The notes beneath the pieces are model-generated. The model saw nothing but the letters and a program-made list of their open reading frames with translations, had not been told where the DNA came from and searched no databases. 6,487 nt of DNA. It comes from Nodosilinea sp. BSH.14. GTDB lineage: Bacteria; Cyanobacteriota; Cyanobacteriia; Phormidesmidales; Phormidesmidaceae. The first letter of the stretch is position 1. The number at the start of each line of letters is the position of its first letter. The stretch spans positions 1-6,487 of the forward strand of contig JALQST010000185.1 in assembly GCA_023264315.1 (NCBI GenBank), given 5' to 3'. Both the position numbers and the translations under genes were made by a program. Of this stretch, positions 1-4,866 are shown piece by piece.

Positions 1-72
1 GAGTGTCAAACTGATCTGTTGTCGCCTCGCGAGTGCCGACCGGCCAAGCTGCGGTGAGGGCGCTTCCCTCAC
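1..72 (-). CDS. possible 5' end of the gene after menC (very tentative)
   Basis: On the minus strand a GTG at 72-70 overlaps the menC TGA (71-69) as GTGA, the arrangement typical of translationally coupled genes. The frame from it is open for all 24 codons to the window edge and begins M-R-E-A-P-S-P-Q-L-G-R. I do not recognise it. In some cyanobacteria the ligase gene menE lies next to menC, but nothing in these 24 residues identifies MenE. An open frame this short can easily occur by chance, and a second minus-strand frame through most of the same bases is also open. The bases also form a hairpin (53-73). Confidence 0.15.
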   Translation of the reverse strand, partial: MREAPSPQLGRSALARRQQISLTL

Positions 73-73
73 C
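53..73. repeat. inverted repeat over the menC stop codon
   Basis: GGTGAGGG (53-60) and CCCTCACC (66-73) are perfect 8-base complements around the 5-base loop CGCTT. The menC stop codon (71-69) lies in one arm. No T-run follows on either strand, so it is not a standard intrinsic terminator. It may protect the 3' end of the menC message or affect readthrough into the next gene. The nonamer CCCTCACCC (66-74) is also the start of the GC-rich repeat at 499 and 6116, but similarity stops there. Confidence 0.5.
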
Positions 74-1145
74 CGGAATCTTCCGCTCGATCCCAGATCT
101 GGGCGGGGCTGAGGGTGTCCCATTCGTCGGCAAACCAGCCGAGGGTACCAAAGCCAAGGGCGCGATCACCGGGTACGTCTTGGGCGTAGTCCTGGGCCAG
201 GGTTAGGGCCGCCTGCCGCCCAATCGGGGTTTCAAACACCGACGAGAAGATCATCGGTGGAGAATGCTGTCGCCAAACGCGCCGCAGCCGGTCTGGCCAA
301 CCCGCAATGACGGGCTTCACCACCCACAGCCCCGCCCAGCCCCGCCGGTGATGATCCTCCAGGTGGGCCAGGGTGGCCACGGATTCATCCAGCGCTAGGG
401 GCGTCCGAAATTGCTGGGCGAGGTGATGCATAGCGGCGAATTGCTCCAGCGGCAGGGGTTGCTCTAGGCACTCAATTCGTCCCCCATCCGCAGACTGGCC
501 CTCACCCCCAGCCCCCCTCTCCCTCAGAGAGAGGGGCTGGAGGGAGGCAGTCCGATTGAGTTGATCACACCACTCCAAAAGCTGCGTTGCGCTGTCCAAG
601 GTGAGGCCACCGTTGGCATCGAGGCGCACACGGGCCTGGGGCGGTAGTTGGGTGATGAGTGCTTCTAACCAGCGGCATTCCTGGGCGATATCTGCGACGC
701 CAATTTTCCATTTAAATGTGCGGAATCCCTGTTCCCAAAGCTGAGGCCATGCGGTGAGGGCGGCGGTTCCGGTGGGAAGCAGGGCGCAGAGGGGGAGAGG
801 CGAGGCCGGGGAAGGGGGGAATCGGGAGGCCGTGCGGGCCTGTTGGAGATCGGCCCAGGCGGAGGCGAGGCCGAATTGGGTGGCGGGGAGATGGGGCGGA
901 ATGGCGGTTTCAGCTAAGGTCGTGCGGTGTTGCCAGAAGTCCGGTTCTAGGGACTGGCAAAAGGCGAGGGCTTGGGCCGGGGTTTCGGTGCCGAACCAGG
1001 GAATCGGGGCGATTTCCCCATAGCCGCTGTGGCCTTGGTCATCGGTGAGGCGCAAAATCAGCCCTTCCCGCACCGCCCAGAGACCATGGGCTGTCCGCAG
1101 CGGGTGACGGAAGGTGCGTCGATAGGGGCGAATCTTGAGGTGCAT
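69..1145 (-). CDS. menC: o-succinylbenzoate synthase (MenC)
   Basis: MenC is an enolase-superfamily enzyme that dehydrates SHCHC to o-succinylbenzoate in menaquinone/phylloquinone synthesis; in cyanobacteria the product is phylloquinone. Numbering from the upstream GTG at 1157, the active site is complete: KWK at 149-151 (K151 the likely catalytic lysine), metal ligands D180 (RLDAN), E232 (LEQP) and D257 (ALDES), and second lysine K281 (VVKP). I prefer ATG 1145, giving 358 residues, because family members begin directly at the first beta strand (here HLKIRPYRRTF); GTG 1157 adds only four residues. No clear ribosome binding site is visible. The start lies 20 bases after the menA stop, so the two are probably co-transcribed. 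Oddity: residues 206-221 are encoded by a GC-rich repeat inserted in frame (495-542), stretching the D180-E232 spacing to 52 residues against about 29 in the E. coli enzyme. Confidence 0.93.
   Translation of the reverse strand: MHLKIRPYRRTFRHPLRTAHGLWAVREGLILRLTDDQGHSGYGEIAPIPWFGTETPAQALAFCQSLEPDFWQHRTTLAETAIPPHLPATQFGLASAWADLQQARTASRFPPSPASPLPLCALLPTGTAALTAWPQLWEQGFRTFKWKIGVADIAQECRWLEALITQLPPQARVRLDANGGLTLDSATQLLEWCDQLNRTASLQPLSLRERGAGGEGQSADGGRIECLEQPLPLEQFAAMHHLAQQFRTPLALDESVATLAHLEDHHRRGWAGLWVVKPVIAGWPDRLRRVWRQHSPPMIFSSVFETPIGRQAALTLAQDYAQDVPGDRALGFGTLGWFADEWDTLSPAQIWDRAEDSG
495..542. repeat. GC-rich dispersed repeat embedded in frame in menC
   Basis: On the plus strand this begins with CCCTCACCCCCAGCCCC (499-515), the same 17 bases found at 6116-6132 after dapL. 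It folds on itself: 509-522 and 527-540 are complementary 14-base arms with one mismatch around a 4-base loop. In the menC frame it reads LQPLSLRERGAGGEGQ, exactly 16 codons without a stop. Peptides of this kind recur in cyanobacterial proteins where such repeats have entered genes (recalled knowledge, not searched). It falls in a loop between two metal-ligand strands, so the enzyme could tolerate it. Confidence 0.75.
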
Positions 1146-1165
1146 GGTGATTGGCACCGGTGGGT

Positions 1166-2104
1166 TTAGGCCACAAACCGGGTACTGAGTAAAAACCCAA
1201 GGCTAAGCAGAACGCCGCTCCAAAAGTGGAAGCCGATGGCATAGAACTTGGCATTACTCACCTGGTGGGGCTGGTGGTGGTGGCGCTGCACGTGGCGGCT
1301 GAGTTTCCAGGCGGAGAGGGCGCTGGCAAAGGCCAGGGCTGTCCAGGCCGGGAACCAACCTATCAGAATCGCCAGGGCAACGGTGGCCAAGGCCGCACCA
1401 GCTAGCATGGGAACTGCCTGCGCCCCTCGGTGGGTGCCCATGCGCACGATGGGGGATCGTTTCCCGGCGGCGACGTCGTCTTCAACCTGGTGAAAGTGGG
1501 AGCAGAACAGCACCAGACTGGTGGTGAGGCCCACAAAAATACCCGCCATTTGGCTCCCCCAAGACCAGCTTTGGGTTTGGCTATAGTAGGCGGCACCCAC
1601 ACCGAGGGGGCCAAAGCTCAAAAAGCAGAGAATTTCCCCTAACCCCTGGTAGCCCAGCCGAAAGGGTGGCCCCTGGTAGCAGTAGCCCAGGAAGCAACAG
1701 AGGGCGATGATCACTAGCACCGTGGGGTCTTGCTGGTAGAGGGCGATGGCGAGGATGCCCAGAATCCCCAGGGCCAAGCAGCCGTTGGCCAAGGCAAAGA
1801 CCAGTCCCTTATTGCGCGTCAGGTTGACGACGGAATGGGCCTTGTTGATATCAATACCCGTTTCCGAGTCGAAGACATCGTTACTGAGGTTTTCCCAGGC
1901 CAGAATGAAAATGGCCGATAGGAAAAATAGTCCAAAAACCGACGCCATGAACTGCCCGGTTTCGGCATAGGCCACCAGACTACCCACCAAAATGGGCATC
2001 ATCGCCACGCTATACATGGGGGGCTTGGCTGCCGCCAGCCAGAGTTTGCGGGTGGCGGGTTGAGTTGTGGATTGGGGAGAAGATTTTGCCGAACGGGTGG
2101 TCAT
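1166..2104 (-). CDS. menA: 2-carboxy-1,4-naphthoquinone phytyltransferase (MenA)
   Basis: This UbiA-family integral membrane prenyltransferase attaches the phytyl chain to the naphthoate ring while releasing CO2, giving demethylphylloquinone for photosystem I. The 312 residues fit the family. The first Asp-rich motif is NDVFDSETGID (residues 75-85), where Mg-diphosphate binds, and HFHQVEDDVAAGKRS (203-217) is the second acidic motif. GYCYQGPPFRLGYQGLGE (140-157) matches the YxGPP/GLGE region of MenA rather than UbiA. About eight or nine hydrophobic helices follow a polar N-terminus rich in Ser, Thr and Lys. The ATG at 2104 has a weak AAGG just upstream. A histidine-rich stretch, HVQRHHHQPH (271-280), lies in the last loop. 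Linkage to menC supports the phylloquinone assignment over menaquinone or ubiquinone. Confidence 0.94.
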   Translation of the reverse strand: MTTRSAKSSPQSTTQPATRKLWLAAAKPPMYSVAMMPILVGSLVAYAETGQFMASVFGLFFLSAIFILAWENLSNDVFDSETGIDINKAHSVVNLTRNKGLVFALANGCLALGILGILAIALYQQDPTVLVIIALCCFLGYCYQGPPFRLGYQGLGEILCFLSFGPLGVGAAYYSQTQSWSWGSQMAGIFVGLTTSLVLFCSHFHQVEDDVAAGKRSPIVRMGTHRGAQAVPMLAGAALATVALAILIGWFPAWTALAFASALSAWKLSRHVQRHHHQPHQVSNAKFYAIGFHFWSGVLLSLGFLLSTRFVA

Positions 2105-2187
2105 AGCCTTGCCATCACTACAGTTTCAGCATATCGCTAAGCCACCCCCCAAGCTACGGTCTTGCCCGTCCTGGCCGATGGTGGGAG

Positions 2188-2712
2188 CTAGCTCAGCCAC
2201 AGCAAACCACCCAGCACCAGCCCCACCAGCCCCAGGGCCAACCACAGAAACCCGTTATCGCGGCTGTTGATCTGGCTGGGGTCGAGGGGTGGGGGCTCGG
2301 GCTGGGGGGCGCGTTTGGGGGCGCGGGGGACCACCGTGGTGCGGCTGCGTCCGCTGAAACTGTCCCCGTCCTCCAGGGTGGCCAAGTCTGGAATTTGGCT
2401 CATCCAGTTGCCGGGGCGGCGCAGTTGGGGAGCTTGCAAAATATACAGCAGATTTTTGGCCTGCTTGCGCACCTCTAGATCGGGGTGGCGGGTAAGGGTC
2501 TCACACAGCCCCTCCGCCTCCCGCGCCCGACCAACTGCATTGTAGGCATTGACCAGCCAAATTTGAATCTCCCCACCGAGGGGCGTGGTGGCCTTGGCGA
2601 GGCCCACCGCTGTCTCGAAATGCCCCACCGCCTGTCGATATTGGCCCCGCTCAAAGGCGGCTTGGCCATAGGTGTATTCGGTTTGGATCTGGGCACAGGA
2701 ATCGGCGGTCAT
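2188..2712 (-). CDS. TPR protein with C-terminal membrane anchor
   Basis: A 174-residue protein of unknown function. Residues about 10-40 (EYTYGQAAFERGQYRQAVGHFETAV) form a tetratricopeptide hairpin, and 46-92 form a second helical pair (IWLVNAYNAVGRAREAEGLCETL, then VRKQAKNLLYIL). A linker with W103 and IPDL follows (LRRPGNWMSQIPDL, 97-110), then a Pro/Arg-rich stretch (about 120-145), and one hydrophobic segment (155-173) at the very end. No signal peptide is visible, so it looks tail-anchored with the TPR part in the cytoplasm. TPR hairpins usually mediate protein contacts. The ATG at 2712 lacks a Shine-Dalgarno sequence. It lies 100 bases after the PH-like gene and 83 before menA on the same strand, so an operon is possible but not tight. 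No catalytic residues are recognisable. Confidence 0.8.
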   Translation of the reverse strand: MTADSCAQIQTEYTYGQAAFERGQYRQAVGHFETAVGLAKATTPLGGEIQIWLVNAYNAVGRAREAEGLCETLTRHPDLEVRKQAKNLLYILQAPQLRRPGNWMSQIPDLATLEDGDSFSGRSRTTVVPRAPKRAPQPEPPPLDPSQINSRDNGFLWLALGLVGLVLGGLLWLS

Positions 2713-2812
2713 GGTGGCAAAGGGTTCTCAGAACGGGGATGTCAAATCCAGTTTTCCCTTCAAGGTTTCGATGCAGGGGGCTAGGGGGAATCCCCGACAC
2801 GCTCACTGAGGC

Positions 2813-3433
2813 TTAAGCCGATCCAGAGAGGGTAAGCGCGGTGGAAATCGTCCAGAGGTCAATCAGCAGTAAAAATAGCGTAAACACCAGCAAAATGCCG
2901 TACATCCAGGGCTGAGCCAGGGGCTTCACGTCCTGGGTATCGAGATCGGTATAGTGCTGCACAAGGCCCACCAGTCGGCCAAACCCCGCCACCCGCATCG
3001 GTAGGAGGTAGGCGTTTTGGTCGGCCCCCACGAAGTAGTAGACGATTCCCCCCTGCCCGGTGGAGCGAGGCTTGAGCGCTTGAACCTGATCCCACGGCAA
3101 CCGCCAGCCCCCCCGAAACAGCCCGCGAACCCAGATCGGATAGGTGACGGCGATGGCTTGGTGGTCTACCACCACCCGCTGGGCCAGGGCACCGTAGAGC
3201 CCCATCCATCCCAGGACAATGCCCACCGTGAGCAGCGAGGGCGAAACCGGTGCTTGGGTGGCCTGGGCCAGGAAGGGAAGCGGCCCCATCAGGGCAACAT
3301 AGAGCAGCAGCAGCGTCAGGCGAATGAAGGGCGCAATGGGAAAAATCTGAGGGGAATCCTGGGGGGAGGTCGCCAGGGGAGGATCGGGCTCTGGGGTGAC
3401 GGGCTGAAGGGGCGGGGTAGGGCTGAAATCCAT
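2813..3433 (-). CDS. membrane protein with PH-like domain, function unknown
   Basis: A 206-residue protein from ATG 3433. The same frame extends upstream to a TTG at 3496, but that would overlap the DUF4079 gene. The N-terminal 33 residues are rich in Pro, Ser and Thr. Two hydrophobic helices follow (about 36-56 and 64-85), then a soluble part (about 86-172) starting RVVVDHQAIAVTYPIWVRG with WRLPWDQVQALKPR. This layout resembles bacterial PH-like (YdbT/YcxB type) membrane proteins, in which a beta-rich domain follows a helical pair. A third helix (about 176-196) ends the protein. The stretch DVKPLAQPWMYGIL just before it looks family-specific. The start lies 32 bases after the DUF4079 stop, so the two are probably co-transcribed. 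The PH-like assignment is inferred from pattern only, and no substrate or partner can be named. Confidence 0.75.
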   Translation of the reverse strand: MDFSPTPPLQPVTPEPDPPLATSPQDSPQIFPIAPFIRLTLLLLYVALMGPLPFLAQATQAPVSPSLLTVGIVLGWMGLYGALAQRVVVDHQAIAVTYPIWVRGLFRGGWRLPWDQVQALKPRSTGQGGIVYYFVGADQNAYLLPMRVAGFGRLVGLVQHYTDLDTQDVKPLAQPWMYGILLVFTLFLLLIDLWTISTALTLSGSA

Positions 3434-3465
3434 GGCGGACGGCGGGATGAGTGGAAAACCTTTCC

Positions 3466-3903
3466 TTAAGGTAAATACTTTTGCACCACCTGCCAACCCG
3501 ATAACCCCACCCCCGCCAGGGTTAGGGCCAAGCCCCCGTTCAAGGCCAGGTGCAGCGTTCTGGCCCAGGGCCGTGCGGGACTAATGCGGCTGGCGCTCCA
3601 GGCTGAGGCCAACACCAGCCCTACCACCGACAGCCCCAGGGGCAGGTGGACAGAATGCCCCAGACGACCGTATTCGCCCAGGGTGCCCACAATGCCGATG
3701 GCCAGCAGCAGCAGCACCAGCAGCACTAAGGCGATCCCCAGGGTGAGATGCAGGAGCCGTAGCCCCGCCGGGGGCGCATCGGTTTGCCGCCGCCGATAGG
3801 CCCAATACAGCCCGGTGGTTGCCAAGAGGCCGTACCCCGTGAGGGTGAGCCCCATCGACCAGGCGGCAATGCGCCATAACCATAAAAAAGAAGGTAAGTC
3901 CAC
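3466..3903 (-). CDS. DUF4079 family four-helix membrane protein
   Basis: From GTG 3903 the protein has 145 residues starting V-D-L-P-S-F-L-W-L-W-R, which I recognise as the usual N-terminus of cyanobacterial and plastid-lineage DUF4079 proteins. The frame is open upstream to 4029, but that extension is polar and unlike the family. Four hydrophobic helices lie near residues 10-34, 50-75, 85-103 and 115-136. Histidines fall at H52 (LHLTLG), H83 and H86 (GHSVHLPLG) and H118 (LHLALNGG), at or near membrane segments. This would suit heme binding as in cytochrome b561-type proteins, but that is inference. No Shine-Dalgarno sequence precedes the start. The GTG sits at the edge of a 10-base inverted repeat (3891-3935) that is followed by six T in the message. 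The function of the family is not established. Confidence 0.8.
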   Translation of the reverse strand: MDLPSFLWLWRIAAWSMGLTLTGYGLLATTGLYWAYRRRQTDAPPAGLRLLHLTLGIALVLLVLLLLAIGIVGTLGEYGRLGHSVHLPLGLSVVGLVLASAWSASRISPARPWARTLHLALNGGLALTLAGVGLSGWQVVQKYLP

Positions 3904-3938
3904 AGTTTCAACCCAACCGCGAGAAGACTTACCTTTTT
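3884..3938 (-). promoter_or_regulatory. hairpin with T-run at the DUF4079 start codon
   Basis: In the minus-strand message AAGGTAAGTC (3935-3926) pairs perfectly with GACTTACCTT (3900-3891) around a 25-base loop. The probable GTG start (3903-3901) is the last three bases of the loop, and the 3' arm encodes codons 2-5. The arm is followed by C and six T (3889-3884), so the whole resembles a weak intrinsic terminator or attenuator. The T-rich stretch is partly dictated by the conserved residues P-S-F-L, so only the upstream arm is unexplained. The long loop and AT-rich stem would make the structure weak. Confidence 0.4.
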
Positions 3939-4092
3939 GAATAGCATGAGCTCGCCCCCAGGGGCGATCAATGGCACGGGATGTTACACACGGGATGCTC
4001 CCCAACAGCGGCCCTAGCCCTTTGGACAACCGCGAGACCTCAGGCCGCCGCCGCCGCCCGACGCACGGCCCAGGGCTACCGCCAGCGAATAC
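3904..4092. other. 189-base gap between the DUF1830 and DUF4079 genes
   Basis: No convincing gene is seen here; the open frame continuing upstream from the DUF4079 start is treated as non-coding leader. Contents: TCGCCCC (3952-3958) and GGGGCGA (3961-3967), a perfect 7-base inverted repeat around CA; a short (GCC)5 run at 4044-4058; and the upstream arm of the hairpin at the DUF4079 start. No T-run follows the GC-rich inverted repeat on either strand. The leader of the DUF4079 message would therefore carry two hairpins in a row if transcription starts upstream of 3967. Confidence 0.4.
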
Positions 4093-4422
4093 CTAGGATG
4101 CTACCGCCGCCGGGGTTTCCGCCGGAAGATCGGCACTGGGGGCCTCCGCACTCGTCTCCGTGGCCTCTTGGTCAATGGCGAGACGATTACAGGGAATGGT
4201 GTCGGATAAAATGGCGCTGGCCATCATGCCCGTATGAATCTCAAGCAGGGCTTTGGGTAAAGCTTCAAACATTAGCCGCTGACCTGGGAAAACGACCCGT
4301 TCAAAATACCAATCCGAGATATTCGTAATGCGCGCAATCTGAATCTTGCTCGTGGCGTTGACATAGCAACAGAGCACGGGCTGAGAGCTGTCGGATGGGA
4401 TGGGATCAAGAATTTGTGCCAT
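4093..4422 (-). CDS. DUF1830 family protein
   Basis: From ATG 4422 the protein has 109 residues. Residues about 1-85 match the cyanobacterial DUF1830 pattern as I know it: MAQILDPIPSDSSQ, then LCCYVNATSKIQIARITNI (17-35), WYFERVVFPGQRLMFEA (38-54) and LEIHTGMMASAILSDTIPC (60-78). Conserved cysteines are C18, C19 and C78. The tail (82-109) is rich in Ala, Glu, Pro and Thr and is probably disordered and lineage-specific. No membrane segment or signal peptide is seen, so it should be a small soluble protein. Alternative starts at ATG 4437 and GTG 4452 add 5 or 10 residues, but family members begin MAQILDP. No Shine-Dalgarno sequence is visible. It is the first gene of the minus-strand block, divergent from dapL. 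Function unknown. Confidence 0.85.
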   Translation of the reverse strand: MAQILDPIPSDSSQPVLCCYVNATSKIQIARITNISDWYFERVVFPGQRLMFEALPKALLEIHTGMMASAILSDTIPCNRLAIDQEATETSAEAPSADLPAETPAAVAS

Positions 4423-4451
4423 TGATGCTGGGGGCATAACTGCATGAATCA

Positions 4452-4466
4452 CTAGGGAAACCCTAG
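4452..4466. repeat. palindrome CTAGGG-AAA-CCCTAG upstream of the DUF1830 gene
   Basis: Six-base perfect arms (4452-4457 and 4461-4466) flank AAA, 29 bases upstream of the chosen ATG of the DUF1830 gene. CTAGGGA recurs at 4568-4574 and 4595-4601 in the same orientation. It could be an operator or a small hairpin in the 5' leader. Which regulator would bind it is unknown. Confidence 0.35.
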
Positions 4467-4556
4467 CACTTGGCGATCCCCAATGGCTGTAAAGGCGACT
4501 ACCAACCTCTAAGTCCCTGCAATGATACAGAACAGAACGTTACGTTTCTTTGGGAA

Positions 4557-4584
4557 ACTTTATCTGTCTAGGGAGTCGTGACAA
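4557..4584 (-). promoter_or_regulatory. candidate promoter for the DUF1830 gene
   Basis: On the minus strand TTGTCA (4584-4579) and TAAAGT (4562-4557) are spaced by 16 bases. They match the sigma-70 type -35 and -10 at five and four of six positions. Transcription would begin near 4550, giving a leader of roughly 130 bases. One CTAGGGA copy (4568-4574) lies within the spacer. This is a by-eye match, and similar matches occur by chance in AT-rich sequence. Confidence 0.25.
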
Positions 4585-4609
4585 CTTCACTTTGCTAGGG
4601 AAAGACTCG

Positions 4610-4618
4610 TGCTAGATT
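4610..4618 (+). promoter_or_regulatory. candidate extended -10 element for dapL
   Basis: TGCTAGATT has the TGn extension before TAGATT, which matches TATAAT at four of six positions; no good -35 is found at the right distance. Initiation here would give a leader of about 240 bases before dapL that includes the palindromes at 4697 and 4748. No better plus-strand promoter was found closer to the gene. Confidence 0.2.
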
Positions 4619-4696
4619 CCCCGTTTCTGCCGTAACCCTCGGCCCTTTGGATGTTATTCTCGACGCCACAATACCGCTCATCTTTTCGGTGCTGTG

Positions 4697-4711
4697 TCAT
4701 TATCTTAATGA
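4697..4711. promoter_or_regulatory. AT-rich palindrome, possible operator
   Basis: TCATTA (4697-4702) and TAATGA (4706-4711) are perfect complements around TCT. Small AT-rich dyads of this size are typical of dimeric repressor sites, and TCATTATC resembles one end of a Fur-type box, but the full 19-base consensus is not met. It lies 155 bases upstream of the dapL ATG. The regulator is unknown. Confidence 0.3.
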
Positions 4712-4747
4712 TTTCTTTAGCTTTGAAAACCGTCCGTGCACCATTTG

Positions 4748-4773
4748 GATCCCATTTCTAGAGAAATGGGATC
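4748..4773. repeat. perfect 26-base inverted repeat upstream of dapL
   Basis: GATCCCATTTCT (4748-4759) and AGAAATGGGATC (4762-4773) are perfect reverse complements separated by AG. CACC (4739-4742) and GGTG (4774-4777) could extend the stem to 16 pairs with a 5-base bulge. No T-run follows on either strand, so it is not an intrinsic terminator. It ends 93 bases before the dapL ATG. It could be an operator, an RNA hairpin in the dapL leader or a remnant of a small palindromic repeat. Confidence 0.65.
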
Positions 4774-4866
4774 GGTGGCCTGGGGTCTGAACTCCTGCCC
4801 CTGGGCTCCAAAACACCTCAGCAATGGCTGTACTCTGGTTTAAGTAATAAATCGACACAAACCAGC

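Larger units (their letters stand above)
4423..4866. other. divergent intergenic region between the DUF1830 gene and dapL
   Basis: This 444-base region has no plausible gene and is clearly more AT-rich than its flanks. It must hold promoters for both directions. It contains three copies of CTAGGGA (4452, 4568, 4595), of which the first is part of the palindrome CTAGGG-AAA-CCCTAG (4452-4466), an AT-rich palindrome at 4697-4711, and a perfect 12+2+12 inverted repeat at 4748-4773. No riboswitch class, tRNA or small RNA is recognisable by eye. The symmetric elements suggest binding sites for dimeric regulators or structured leaders. Confidence 0.6.

Noticed and set aside
2717..2745. TTGACA on the minus strand (2745-2740) as a -35 for the TPR gene
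   Set aside because: The -35 match is perfect, but the hexamer 17 bases downstream is CTTTGC, and other spacings give no better -10. It would also leave almost no leader before the ATG at 2712.
3434..3496. TTG start at 3496 for the PH-like protein
   Set aside because: It would overlap the DUF4079 gene by about 30 bases with a rare start codon, while a good ATG lies at 3433 just after that gene.
3904..4029. N-terminal extension of the DUF4079 frame to 4029
   Set aside because: The extra 42 residues are polar, unlike the family, whose members begin at the DLPSFLWLWR segment. An open frame alone in GC-rich DNA is weak evidence.
4044..4058. (GCC)5 trinucleotide run
   Set aside because: Short, and likely to arise in GC-rich DNA; no further repeat structure around it.
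4489..4502. GTA-N8-TAC match to the NtcA nitrogen-regulator box
   Set aside because: Only six defined bases in a palindrome, expected once or twice by chance in a window of this size. No good -10 lies at the usual distance downstream in the DUF1830-gene direction, and it is over 360 bases from dapL.
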